Shown here piece after piece: positions 21,534 through 36,500 of a stretch of 64,000 nt of DNA (positions within the stretch are counted from its first letter, which is position 1; every line of letters begins with the position of its first letter). The stretch is from the NCBI RefSeq assembly GCF_037975245.1, contig NC_092580.1, positions 6,052,501 through 6,116,500 of the forward strand, given 5' to 3'. The notes beneath the pieces were generated by a model that saw only the letters and a list, made by a program, of their open reading frames with translations, did not search any database and was not told the DNA's origin. The DNA is from Apostichopus japonicus (lineage: Eukaryota; Echinodermata; Holothuroidea; Aspidochirotida; Stichopodidae). The position numbers and the translations under genes were made by a program.

Positions 21534-24500
21534 GTATTGTATGTACTATACAAATACAGGTGTCTTTGGTTTTTGTATAAGTAGTAGAACCAGAGGTACA
21601 TTTATAGCATTTGATGTACTATAGATAGGTCTCTTATTCCAAAGGAGACCTATTATATAAGAGCTAGATTCATAAAGACATTTTGCCAGCCGTAGTTGCT
21701 ATTGTGAGTTGCAGCTTGTAAATGTTATCATAGCTTTCTTGCATGAAATGGGTGCAGATATCCATGTTGTCAAATCCAGATCCCAAATGCTGTAAGTTGT
21801 GATAAATCCATCTAAATACAAGCAAACTGATGATATATAGTCTGCCAATTATGGATTGTGCTTGCCTTGGTCAACTGCTAAGTAGAGTTGCTCTTCAACT
21901 ATCTCCTTTCAACACTCAAATAATACACTACTAATATACTACTAATAATACACAATACTGTCAAAAGTTAATGAATTAACAAATCACACTGCTCTACCAT
22001 ATTACGTTATAAAACTTACCATGTATATATGAATATGTATGTATTATATATTTTCTTTTGCATTTATTTCCGATTATAACAATTGCTAATGCTTCTGTAA
22101 GGCTACTTGAATGCTAAATTACAACATTACACAAGCCCCTACAACCAAAAAATAAACCAGAGTTATATGCAAACAATACGCTGTAGCCTGTTATAATACA
22201 AAGACCAATGCATTTTCACTAGAGAAAGCTGACTAACTGTGAACCCATGGAAACCCCCTGCTGATAATAGTGCAAACCTCTACAATCTGCCACAAAAATA
22301 TCATATCATATTTTGACATTATCTTTGTGCTCATTGTAGTGAAATATCCAGTCTTTGTGTCTTTCTTTAGCTAATGTTTACTTTGTTTTCTGTTAATTCA
22401 GTCATGCAAAAGATGTTTGTCAAAATTATTGATACTGACTCAAGTAAAATGTGTCAGGAAATGAGTTCTGATAACACAAAAAAACAATTTCCCTGCTGGT
22501 TTATCCTTCACATGTTCAATTTCTTGTATGCATGCCTATTTACAAACATTAATGGGGACAAAGCAAAAAAGGTCACATGTGAAGAAATGCCTAGTTTCTT
22601 GCTAATATGGACTAGCATTTACTCACCTAGCTAACAAAGGGCAGTTATGTAGTTTTAATTTTGGCTGAATATTGATCAAAATAGTACCTTTGTATAAAAA
22701 TTTTAAATCACAAACTCAAGTTTGTAACCTTTGGTATTTAGAAAGAGTGTTTAGTTTATATAAATTTACAGTGTATGCAATCATCCATAATTAACACACC
22801 ACCTGCCAATTTTGAGATCAAACAGTTGAGATTTGTCAACTTAAGTGCAATATAGGTATATTGCTATGCAATTGGTGCTAATATATGATAATTGAATTCT
22901 TGACTTTAGTACTGATTAATTCTTGAACATCACATGTGTATAGCTTCAATAAAATGTGATATATTTCGTAAAAAGCTGTTCCTGCTAACAGTAGCTTAGC
23001 CCAATAATCCACAGAGGGACACAATTAATTATTCAAAACGAGGAAGGTGTTTACAGTTGGACATCTGCACAGTTATTCACGCTTGTATGGAAGTGGTATG
23101 CCAGTCATTGACAATGCTCAGTGAAATCAAGCAGTGCATATGGATATTAAATTAAGGCACTCAGGCAAGATTGGTTGGACTTTTTGTGAAGGAGGCTCAT
23201 ATCAGTTGACTGATCATATATGATCTTTACACATTAAAAGAAAATGGCCTACTTCTGGTTTGAAAGCAGCTATAAATAGTCCACAACAATACAGTTAAGT
23301 TATTCTGCTTAACAAGTTTTATCTTGCAAATAAATTATTTGATGAAAGGTCAAATTTTTCTAGATTGCCTGATTTGTCATGTGTATACTGTATGATTGTT
23401 GCTACCATTAAGACATCTTTTCAGGAATTGAGTGGAATTGCCAATTGCTAGGTTTTACCATAGATCTAGAAGGAAGTTTCAACTCAATGATTTTAGTATG
23501 ATCTGAATTAGTGAGCTTACTGCCAAAAATGTGGTACAATAAAGTATTTAATGTAACTTCTTATTTGACAGGATTTTAAACTGCATCATTTTTTAATTGT
23601 TTACATGATCATGTTCAATGTGATCATTCGTACAGAAAAACAGTAGAGTTGTATTAACTTATTTAGCCTATTCTGCTACCACATCCTAATCTTTAACACA
23701 GATGTTCAGTTTAGTTAATAATCTTTGCAAAAACCACTTTTGTAAGTAATGACAATGATCAGTCATCGCATGGATTCAGATTACTTAATTTCTTTTCCAA
23801 TATTTTATTTGTAGCAGGAAGTTCTCTAAATATACCCAGAGATGCTGTTAGAAGACACATTCTATCATCAAGTATTAGTACTGATGCAAGGCTTCCTGAC
23901 AACAGATTGGCCTCTGTGACAGGGGAAGGGAGTATTGAAGGTGTGGCTTCGGTACAAACAGGTGAGGCTTTCAATGCGTAAACTCATCTACACTATTGAC
24001 GGTCTGGTGAAAGGTAGTAAGTCTTAAACTTACTGATAGTGTGCCAAGTGAAGTCATACCAAAAAATCCCATTTTATTATAAAATACCTCATTCATGAAA
24101 CTTAATCTTGTAAGATAAGCTTGTTGGTCGATAATGCCACGGTCCTTTAACAACAATGATTTTGATTGATTAGCACGTTTTTCTTACTATGTACATTTTT
24201 CAAATTGGCAGTACACCCAAATGTAGAGAAAACTCTACTGTCTCCACCATAATCCCTGCTGTCATATCTTATTCAAGTTGCTATGAAAGAAAATAGAGGT
24301 ATAAGTACTTTGATCAATAAGTGCTTTTAGTGTACGGTATAGAAAATGTAAAGGTAACAGTGTCTTCTCCACCATAGCACATGTTGTTAATCTTATTGGA
24401 CTTGCTACAATAGTTTCTGAATTTTGTCTGTTATAACATACCGTGGTTCGACTTCGTTTGTACAAACCCTGTCTACATCTTTGGAATGTTGGCACTTGAC

Positions 24501-27500
24501 TAGTTAGATGTATGTACATATTCTCTTACCAAGATTAGTGCAAATATAGTGTATAAAGTGCAGTTAACATGGTTGACCGTTGCGACCATTACACACTGTG
24601 CAGTGCCGCTGTAACGAAGTCAGTGCTTTTTGTTTTGGAAAGATTTGACCAATCAAATTACTAATTACAAAAATCAATAAAACTATATAATATCGGCAAG
24701 TCTTGTAACTATAGTAATTGCGCAAGTTGTGGGAAGTACCAGGAACTGTTGCGAGAAATGCCCCCAAGAGAAAATATTTTTGCGGAACCCTCTAAATAAT
24801 TTTCAGGAAACCCGCAACCATGCGTCCTAATGCGAACAAAAAAAAAGGGCCACAATCAGAATAAGTTTAAATGTCAAATGTTCTCTCATTCATATGTCAC
24901 AATTATATCCAACAGTTATAATTCTCTCTTTTCACAGGAGACCAGCATGCTCTATTGGCTGTGCAGTCATCTGATGAGAGACCAGCTGCACTTGATGAAG
25001 AACTGACCAGCCAGACCAGAGTAATCCGCCAAGATCATCAAAGTCTCCTGCATTTGCTCTTTCAGATAGCAGAAGACCAAGCCCAAAGAGGTGCTAATAT
25101 ATTGTGTTGGATGACCCCTCCTCCCCCACCCCCTACCCCAACCCCATTTACTCAGTTGATAATCAATCAGATGATATTTTGCATACAGCCAATATGGTGC
25201 AGTATAATATCTATTATGGTAACGATCATAGGGGTTCTTTCTTCGTGTCTTCACAGTACCATACTGCTGTTATTTGTGAGCACAGGGTCTTGTAAGATGT
25301 TTATTAGCATGGGAAATATCATTAACATGTTTCTCATGAATATTTTTGAAACTGGATTTACATGTGAAAAGTTTGCAAAAGTTAAGAGCATACTAATCTG
25401 AATAAGTTCTATATTACCTGTGTGTGTGCTGTTATAATGGACACAATTTACACAAACTAGGTGTTCATTCACTAAAATGTGAAAGAATGAAAACATTTTG
25501 AATTATTTCTTTTGTGTCTGAACTCCAAAAATGAAGCAAACCAATTTTTCACCCTATTATGAGATAGACATTTTTAACATATGCCATTAATAGAACAGGA
25601 TTAATGTTATGTGATATCCCACTTTTAATAATTCTCTCTTTTTCTCTCTCCTTCTATAGAAGGATTTGTACACAGGAATATCACTTGCAATGTCTGCAGA
25701 ACTAGTCCTGTTTGTGGCCTCAGATATATGGTAAGACTTAAAAGCACTTTTGACAGATTTACAGCAATTTAATCATACTGACAACTATCTTGGCATGCTC
25801 ATTAAACCTCTTCCTGTCCGTCATATTATAAGGAGGTGATCGTACAGATTGCTGTAGATGATAGCTGCTGTCATGGGCTGAAAACTGACATGCATTATTA
25901 CATGATGTAAACTGACTTTTTGAGATTATCTGATGGTCTTGCGGTTTTATCATTCCTTCAAAATTAAACATGGAAGTGTCTCTTAATGGGCTTCAGTCAA
26001 ATTTATCCCCGTCCACACCCCTGCATCCATTGCAGCTTTTTATGCCACTAGCTGTTTATGTTTCAAGGTTTTCATTGGCCTCCTAAGCCTATTCTTTTTA
26101 TCCCTGTTATTTCTCAAGTGCATCTATTTCATGAGTTAACTCCTACGGTTATAGACATTTATGAGCAGAGCAGGGAGACTATATCTCCTTTAATGGATTT
26201 TGGTGATGGAAGTTAATCTCATAGCCAGCGGGATTACTGGAAATTATGAGATATTTTTGGTCATTAATAAAATGCCATAATTAATCTCTGTAAATGTTCA
26301 TGTGTCATTAACTTTGAAATTGATAGTATGAAGCAAAGACATGAAAAGGGTTATTAACAGAATAGTGTAAGGAACGTGCTTTTACTTGATGTTTGAAATC
26401 TGCACAGCAATGTGGATATAGTAAAAATGGTGTAATGGATATTCTTCACTTGCTTTTTCGATCTATAGGGTATTATGGACATAATAAACAATTTGGTGAA
26501 AATGCTGCAATGGCTGTATGAATCTCTTGGGGATTATGGACAGAGAAACAGTGTGAAACAGTCCTTCAATTGCTCTTTGTACTGTTGTATAGCATATTGT
26601 ATTACCTTAAAACTTAGCATGGGTAGTAGGAAATTACATTGAAATTGTCATATAGGTTTAATGAATATTACTGATGAAATCATTTTCAAGGGTTTCAAAG
26701 GAATATTTTTGGCAGTGTCCAAGTCTTTTTTGAAACATGCCACATAAACCCAAAGGTAGAGAACCTTGTATTAGCAATATTTTGGTGATAAGTATGATTG
26801 TTAATCATGTTGAAAGACCAAACCAAACACATTGATTGATAAAACTAGCCAATATTCGAACAAGTGCTTTAATATGGTCGAGAAAGGTTCCGTGTGTATG
26901 TGTTATGAACTCAGACCGAGTAGCTTACAATGGACTTAATCTGTGAAAAAGAGAAAGAAGTAGTTTAAGAATTTACTCTACATTTTGCTTTAAAGCTGTA
27001 TTTTGGGTTGGGTAATCACTAAAATGAAATACGGTCACATATTGGGATACTGCTGTGAATATAAACTAAGAGATATACATGGTTTTGTCAGTTTCATTCT
27101 CCTTATTTACTCTATAGTCAACTTGAGTGTCCCAAAATGTAAAATGATTTTTTCCTTTGCATATCTTAATTTCATTATTTGTGTTTTCAATTTTAGTGGA
27201 CTATAAGAGTAACAGATAATGTAACCTTTCCAGTCCTTAGTATTTATAAAAGTCATGATGAAGGTTCTTTTTGTATTGTATTTCTACAACAGTGCGCAAA
27301 CTGCATTGATTTTGACGTTTGTGAAAGATGCGAACCAGTGGTGAACCACGATAAAACTCATGTCTTTGTGCAGATTCGCAGACCAATTCCTCCTCTAGCC
27401 AGCCCACGAAGTGCCCTCTTCAAACCACTCTACCCAGGTTTGAGATAAAATACCACTTTCTTTTTTGGCTTACATTCTGAAAAACATCAATAGCAAATTT

Positions 27501-30500
27501 TAAATATGGTAAAATCCGGATTACCATAACACATTGAATAATCCAGGCCTAACAGTACTCTTAAGTAGCAATTACAATTCTTAGATTGGAACATTCCCTT
27601 GACTTGAAATGATCTACGAGTTCAACTGGAAACTTCTCCATACCTTACTTGCGAAACTACAGATCCATTGCTAAGTGGTTTGAACCAATAGTGGTCTGGG
27701 TCATAACTGGTCTGGACCATAACTGGTCTGGGCCATAACTGGTCTGGCCCGTAATTGATTTGGACCATAACTGATTTGGACTATAACTGGTCTGGACCTT
27801 AGTGGAGTTGGACCATAAGTGGTCTTGCCCATGACTGCTTTGACCCAGTTCCAGTCTGGCTCTACTGATTTGTACCATGACTGGATTGAATCATAGCTGG
27901 CTTGGATCATAACTGGTTGGGATATTTAGCCCAGGTCAAAGAAGTTGGTTGTGTGCACAAGGATACAAACTGTAATGCTAGATTGAATTAAGTGCAATAT
28001 AGTTTTTACAATATCAGGAATAACATTGAAGGATGGAAGTACAATTTCTAAACGTTACTTACACAATGGTACCAGTGGCTGTGCTTACATCTTTTTGAAA
28101 CTTATATCTATATAGGCAAGGATCACCCACATTCCAAGCTGACCTGGGATGAGATCAACAACTTAAAGACCTCTACGCATTGTAAGTATCTAACTGTCAT
28201 TACACCTTTATTTTAAATAATACGTTTAAAGGCTTTAACTTCTTATTATAATAAAGCTTTGTGTAATTAAACGTCCGAAGTAAGGTGAAGGATTTGAGAA
28301 TATGCAACTAACCTTGAATTTTGAAGTTTTCTATTTAGCAAAACAAAGAGAATATTTGGGTAGCAAGAATTGATAATGAAAGTATATCATATAGAAATCA
28401 CTTGATGTCACACCCCGCTGATATTTACCATATTTTTTGTCAAGTTTTGGTTACTGTATTGTTAATAAGACCAACTGAATGCACAGTTTGTAAGAATTTG
28501 TAATTGTATATAAAAGTTCCCTCTTTCTTTGTAATTAATCTTCATGATATGTTTTTGTATAAACTAGGAAACATATGAAAGTCGATCTTAATCAGCCATC
28601 AAGCAATGAAAGATTCTCTCAGTGAACATAAAGAAGTTCAAACTTTCATGATTTACAACTTTTCAGAAGTTCAACTTTCATGATTTACTTTACTTTTTTT
28701 ACTTGTATAATTGACAGTCGACCAGGCAGAAATTGAGGGTCTCTTTGAGCAGTTTCACACATTGAGTACTTCAGGAGAAGGACTGACTCGGTCCGTCTAT
28801 GACCAGTGTCTTGGCCCTCTGGGATTAGAGAAAAACCTAGTCGTTGATAGTTTATTTAAGGTTTGTCCAATTTAAGGTTATGTTAATGTTATCATCTAGA
28901 GAAGTTGAAGCTCATGCAGGACTTGCTGGTCTTGTCTCAAAGAGAGCTTGTCTTAGAGTGTTGGAATGTTAGCTCCTACAATTGTAATAACAACCATTGT
29001 GAACTTTAGCTTGAATATGCGGAAATGTTTGTGAGGGCGTTTTGTGATAAATTCTGCATGATGGGTTAACTTCACCCATATTTCTGTGACCGATGATAAC
29101 TAATCGCAAGCATGTTTATCATTTGAAGTTCAGGTTAGTGTGCCTCCTGTAATCTTGGGATCTTTGAGTACACCCTTCAGTACCATGCCCCTCCAAAGGT
29201 GTATCATTATCTGTAGTCTTTAAGTATTTACATATCAAGTAACTTGGCATCAAATGTTAAGTGAAATAATTTGGAAGGTTACCTTCCTATCTGCATGGGC
29301 ATGCACATCCCATTTCCCTTTTCTTTCCTCCACTCTTCTTCACCCTCCTGTACTTTACCCCACCTCTATCTTTCACCTGTTGCATGTTGACATGGAACAC
29401 AAATGTACACACTCAAAACCTGTCTTTAATATTTCTTTCTAGTTCTATGATGCAAATGGAGATGGTGTTATTGACTTTCAAGAGTTCATAGGAGGTCTGT
29501 CTATTAGAGTCAAAGGAACTTGGGAAGAAAAGGTGTTACGTAAGTTTTGGTTCATATTAATTTTTCACAAATTTATAGCTATCTGTAACACAAGGATTAC
29601 TGTAGAGAGAAAGAAAACTGAGATCCTCATCAGTTTGGCCTTCTAGTGAATCACTTGACAAGTATATATTTATGGAGGTTGTATACATACGTATCTTACA
29701 ATTCAAACCAAATAAAATTACACCCAAAAATTGCTGTCTTGTAACATAGTCATAACAACTACCATCGCCTAAACCAGTGATCTGCAGCGGGCTGCAAACT
29801 TGTAGGAACAGTGCATTGATCAACAGATTTTCAGAAATTTATATGAAGGTCTTCTGCTTGTGTTAAATGAACTGGGGCAGAGAAAGTGTTATGAACACTT
29901 TCACTCTACAGTGCATGAATGCTTGTGATAGCTCTCTGAATATCCAACAACTTGTAGTTATAGACAAGCTGCTTGTTCCAGACACAAATATTGACTAATA
30001 AATTTTAATTAAGAATATTTAGTGGGGTATTAATATGATCCCAATCATGAAGCAATTGCCGATATCGAGAGGGTAATTCATTAAAGATAAGAGGATTTTA
30101 AGGATCTGTGAGTTTTTTTGAACATTTTGACTGCTTACAAAGAACTAAAGGTTTCCCTGGTTTGTTTTAGAATCCATTTGACAATTAGTCTAATTCAATT
30201 CATTTTTATGATGACAAAATAGTTGGATGAACACAAAATGAAAAGAACCATACCTTTTAATAACTTGGCTGTAAATTTGATCAACCTCATATTTGTATAT
30301 TAGTTTTAACTTTGGGTATGAAATGTAGATTATGAAGCTAAATACTGTAATTTAGCATTTGTAATTAGAGAATAGGAATTTGTGATAACAATTTATGAAT
30401 AAGTGAAATCTTCTTGGAATGGCTTGCATAATAATAATAATAATAGTAATACAGTTCTTATAAAGTGCAACACACAACAAAGTCTCGATGGGCTGTACAC

Positions 30501-33500
30501 AAAACAAACATGTACACAAAATATACACTACAACCGTGAAAACATAGAGTCTTGAGTACAGTTTTAAAGTTATTAACATATTGAGCACATTTGACATGCT
30601 CTGGGAGACTATTCCAAAGAAAAGCCAGAGCATATTGAAAGGACTGTTTGCCGTATGATTTTGCGGATACCGGGCATAACAATGTTTTTTCGGGCTGATT
30701 TTTATTCATTTAAAGTGCTACTCTTGCGTCTTCTTTTGTCATTATTTTTTCTTCTAAAGAAAACTTGGATTGAAGAATACATCACTCATCCATCATTTTC
30801 TAACAAATATTGCATGACATAGCAGTTATCTTTAACTACTATAATTAGAAGCAGAGTTTGTTTTTCTTTCTTCTTCATGTTTTATGTTTTTCACTGGTAG
30901 TTGATCATTTCTGACATTTTATTCTTGATGCAGTTAATTATGAATTAGTAATGCTGCATTAGTTGTCTTTTCAAAATATAAGTTAGCAATTTTATGTATT
31001 TTGCCCTTTATTTTAGATGCTTTCCAGGGATATGACTTGGAGAAGCTTCAGAGTATAAGTAGAGACAATCTGAGACAGATGTTCAAGGCGTACTTCCAGA
31101 TTACCATAGCTTTAGTAAAAGATGTCGTCAGGGCATGCGAAGAGGAGATGGTAAGAGGATATGGCTGTCTCTTACTTTCTGTTCTACCTTTTCACATCTT
31201 AAAGGAGATATATTTTCATCTTAACCTTATGTGGTAGACATGTCGTTAATGAATAAATCCTCCAAATAGTTGAACAGTCTTCAACTACGACAGCTGTAAT
31301 CACCTGCTCTTGCTTATTTGGTGATATTTCATACCTTGCAAATACTTTCAGTACAAGAGTATTTTTAGTACAAGAGTATTTTTTAGAGTATTTTGTATTG
31401 GTTATGTAAATTTTTCCAAAGATGTTGAGATTGTTGGTTTGGTTTCATACATAGGCTTCACATGTTCATGTGTATAGGCTAATGTTAGACATGCAATACC
31501 TACACAACAGATGCACCCTGATCCTAGTCTAATATGTAGCCTTGTAATAATGATACAGTAGATGTACCTAGGCCTAGCCTAACATGTTTTTAACCTAATG
31601 GTAGGCATGAAATATGTATGCCACTTTCTCGGTTGTATCAAGTGAAACTGGTGAGATCCCTTGTAACATGGAATGTAAGGTATTGTGGCTTCTGTCTGGT
31701 ACCCCCTACCCTCTGTTCAAGACCAGCTAATGACATCTTCACTTTCTTACTAAGTCTGTTTCCAATTTCCCATTCTATTTTGGGGCTTTTGAATACACAC
31801 CTCTTCTTACTACTTTGAATTTTTATTGCAATCTGCAAAACAGCCCAAATAATAATGGGAATCCTGAAGATCGATGTTCTATTTTGATTTGTGTTGTGAT
31901 ATGATCATTGTTATGTAGCCTAATTGCTACATTAGTTGTCATCCTAACATCCACCAGATTTGTTCTTCTCTAAATGGAAGCATCCTCTTCAAACCAATAA
32001 TTGAATCATCTTTGAGGAATTTTGGTCATCTGCCCAATTTGTGATAGCTAAGATCAGATTGAAGTAGCTATGACAAAAAAAAAGATATATATATGAGAAA
32101 TTGATGCATTGGGTTGATGTTACTCATTAATAATTGACACTCTAGATGGCAAATTTTGATGATACTCAAGAAAGGCCGGTATCATCCTACTTCAGTGCAC
32201 CAATTCCAGCGGAGACCGGAACTCAGTTCGTCCAAAATGGAAAGGTTCCCATACCAGGAAGTAAGGGCACAAGGTATGAAAATGTTATTTTTTAAGGTTT
32301 GCCAGTCACAGTGGTTTGAAATATAATTATATATATTATAAGTCTATTATTACTTTATGACTAAAAGTTGAAAGGGTAAGATTATATTGTTATTTAGCTC
32401 TATAATGGTTGTGGTTTTGGTTGTGGAAGGATGTCATAAGATCCAGCCTTCAAATGGGTAAATGAGAACTGTAAACACTTTTGTAGAAGGAAAATGGTTA
32501 AATGAGCAAGTTCGTATACTTGTGTTAAAATGTGATGTAATGTGCCAAGGTTGATACATAGAATGTTGTTCAAAAATTAAATTTAAATTGTTTGACTGAT
32601 TATAGAGGTTGGTTTTAGAGATTTATAGTGCTTTATAATGAGAAGTGTCTTCTTACGTAGTTAATGGAGTACTGTCATTAACAACAAGATGTGCTGAGGA
32701 TGTTTTTAAATCACATGAAAGCAGCTTTTTGTGTTTGGGCAGAAGTACTGCATGCATTGTGAAATAGTGCCACCTTCTATATCTTCTTTCCAGGTTATTT
32801 GGTGCTCAGTTATCCACTCAATTTGATGCACATCTCGTAGCAACATTTCCTGTCACTTTACATTTATTAACCATTTCAGACGTGTTTAAAGAGAAATCGG
32901 TCAAGTTATCTCCAACTTCATGATTATTGCATGAGGAAGGAATTATGTGCATTCAATGACTTAATAAACAGCTCCAAAGTGGTTGTTGATGGAACGTTAC
33001 ATTTTCTCCTGAATTCATGGAATTGACATAATACTGTACAAGAATCTAACGTACCATCACTTCATTTACCAGTATTATCTTGACATGTGTGAGCATGAAC
33101 TTAAATAAGTCTGTGCTCAATGCCTGATTTTTTAATTTATTCTGATCCTGATGCATTTTTATGGTACTACTAATGTTAATGGAGCATTTACCAGCAATGA
33201 TGTATGTTTATATTCAATAAACACTTCATTCTGCAGTTCTGCACAGTCTTAGTTGCCATTTGATAAATGATGTAAGGAGTAAGTAATTTAATTGTTTCAA
33301 TTACTGTCACTTAAAAGTTAGTTAATGATATTATTTTGCCATCATAAAAGTACAGTAATATCAGTAGTAAATTTTAAGGGCAGGATATGCTTTAAGATTT
33401 GAACAACCACCTTCCTTCCCCTCCTCATTTACTCCTAACGTCAATAAGATACTTTCATACATGTCATGAAGAGTGTATGCATTTGAATTCTGTAACGTTG

Positions 33501-36500
33501 CAATTGTTTTATTCCTTTCTTTAGAGAAGATATGTGGCCAGTCATGGAAACAATGTCACAAGATGCCATTGAAGAAATGGTAGATAATGTCTTCAAAGCA
33601 GCTAAAGTGATGTCTGATAAAAGGTGAGTCGCTGGTGAGAGAGTAACCATTCTGGATTCAGTCATCTTGAATACCTAGTATTGCTAGGACAGATAGTCAT
33701 TCATTTTCACATCAAGACACACAGTTAGATCTGTGTAGTACTTTTTCTTCATTGGAAGTGATGGAGTAACATCATATCTGACCTACAAGTACTGAGTGCT
33801 TGATATAGTGAGCTTCATTAGAATAACAAGATCCTCTTTGGTGCAACAACAGAAAAATTAACAAGGAACTTGCATATTCAGACAATTTAAATAATGGATT
33901 ACAAAACTTCACATACCCTTATGACAATGTTGTTTTGTCTTGTCCATGTTTTCAAAAGAGCTGGAGAAATTTTCATGAATAAGTTTTTCTCTGTTTTGCC
34001 TGGCCATAGTTGTAGTATCAACAATAGGACAAACAGATATAGCAAAAACAGTCCAAATTTGTTCTTGGTCTGAATGAGCAATATGTACTATATAACCAAT
34101 TGGTGGACCCACAAATTATAGTACACAATATGATAATGTTAACCTGTCGTCTTAATGTAAATGCTACAAAATTAACTGTTATTTGTCAAAACCCAGCATC
34201 AACACTGAGTCTTGACCTTTCACATTTATATCCTAGCCCTACTTAAAATATTAAAATTTGTAAGAAAGGTGTTTGTTTGTACCTTTGCCACTGAGAAGAA
34301 ATATATTACATCGTCTGTTCTGAACATTGTTATAGTTAAATTCATGAAGTAGGTGGCACGTGAAATACTAGAATGGAATTTTAAGATTAGTAAATGAACA
34401 ACAAAAATTAATTCTATGCTCCTATTAAATAATTTTATGATTGAAACAGCATCTCTTTTAAGGAGACATTTGGTTTGCTTGTTACCTTAATTCTTTGTTG
34501 AGTTGATTATGCTGCTCTTGTCAAAGTTTTCGTCTCTCATGTGTCAGATTCAAAGATTGAAAATTTGTTCCAAGGTTGCATTACACTTCACAATTGATTT
34601 TCATCTGAGAGACTACAGTTTCTACCATTCTGTGAAAATCCTCCAATTCTTCAATTTAATCAGATCTATGGAACTTGAGCCAATTTTTATAATAATTCAA
34701 TATTCAATAAGCAAAATGATCATAAAGTCATCTTAGGCAAATTTTATGTCATTCTTTGGTTCAACAACATTTGATTTGCAATTGGATATTTTGTATCTTC
34801 TTAAGAGCATTTCTTTCTTGTGATAAATTTGAGCAGACTGACATGAAATGTAAGTCATACAGTTTTTGCTAACAAGAAAGAACAAGAAAGAAAAAACATT
34901 GAAGTATAATACAATTGTATTGTTTCATCCATCACCCAGGGATTTGAACTAATATGGACATAATATTGTTTTATGATAATATCAAGTGAACTTGAAGGGT
35001 AATATAAAATGCATAATATAGCTATCGAGTGGGTTTCCAGTAATTTATTTTGGATGAATTGAGAACAGTCTGGAAAGAGAGAGCTCACACATCCAGGGCT
35101 GCTCTATTAAGAGAATGACTTTGTTTAAAGTGAAATGAATTCAACTCCAATAAGGAAGGATTAAGGGTTTCTTCTTCCACATAAATTCATGTGGAAGGAG
35201 AAGTCAATTTGAATTATTTTGGCAAGTTTGAAAGAAGTTATCATCATCAAACATATATTCTGGATCTGTAGTCTGTGTTTATCTCTATTATATTAAATAT
35301 TCATCTACTTATATTTGAAGCTCAGTATCACTGGTGTCATGAGTTACAATTGTCCAGATTCTGTTTCTTAATTTGTTGTATTTATACCACAGTAAATTTT
35401 TGAAAACCTTGCATGCTTTATCAAAACAAATGTCAACTTTTGCCTTGTCAAGCTACCTAGCCTAACCTACATCATATTCAAAAGTATTGGCTGAAGTCAT
35501 TATTGTTACCGTTCAATGGAGCCATCTTCGATGAAAAAGGAAAATCGTCCACCATTTAGAGAATTAACACTGCTCAACTACTCCTTTCAGTGAATATTTT
35601 CAGGCAGAACAATCTTTATCAAGTTATGTATGGATTAACATGGGGATGAAACGTGCAAACATTCATGACAACCCTTCTGTTATTTGAATAAGAAGTTCTA
35701 GGCAAAGTTGAAACAATTGATATTACTCTAGATAAAGGCTGCCTGCAACAAACATTGATTGTTTCTGAAACTGAGACGGTTTTTAATGGAAAGTGTGAAA
35801 CCGGATACATCTTTTGTTAAATTATTAAAAGAAACAAATGAGTCCTTGAAATAAGAGCAGCTGTCCTTTCTCTTTCTAACATAACGTCTGCCGCCATGTA
35901 ACCCATTATCATAAAGACAATTGTTAATTTGTTTCAATGTATGTTGTAATATGTTACCTATGAAACCAACTCTCTAACAACACTATACAAAGACTTAGCC
36001 TATTTTGCTTATTTCAGTTGCGGTTGAATTTATTGCATAAGTTGAGTGAAGCAAAGAGTTGACCTGGGCAAAAGGGTGGGGGGGGGGGGATACTTCACAA
36101 GGATTGCTTAAATTATTAAGTTAATCAATGCAGCCACCATCCATAAATTGAATCTAAGATGACTGCTCTTTGAATGGACACTCATTATTCCATGCAAGTT
36201 AAATGTGGGGAATATTGAGGTGCATATTATACACATATTTACATCAAGAATACAAAAAGTGACGTAAATTCTATCTGGGGTAAATAGTATGTATCTGGTA
36301 TGACGTATAACCAGTCTCTATAACTCTGATCATGAGGTCAGACTTTGTAATTCATTGTATTAATGTTAGCTGTGGCATCACAAACTCTCATGCTTCATTT
36401 TGGTTTCTTAAAGTTTGTCTCTTGTGATCTGAGCTCAAGGATCTCTTTGTTAGACTTGGTAGTTCAGCAGCTTTATATGAATACAATTTGTCTACTAGCA

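Noticed and set aside
22374-22634. 86-codon frame inside intron 1 as a possible alternative exon
   Set aside because: Its start lies in a pyrimidine tract before a weak acceptor, the sequence lacks domain character, and exons 1 and 2 join in phase without it.
24955-25401. 148-codon plus-strand open frame
   Set aside because: It is coding exon 3 read through its donor at 25090 into intron 3; the downstream half is proline and hydrophobic low complexity.
27657-27910. Repetitive open frames resembling a tandem-repeat protein (SYGPDQLWS-like units)
   Set aside because: They come from the 15-bp intronic minisatellite, are antisense to a well-supported gene, and stay open only because the unit length is a multiple of three.
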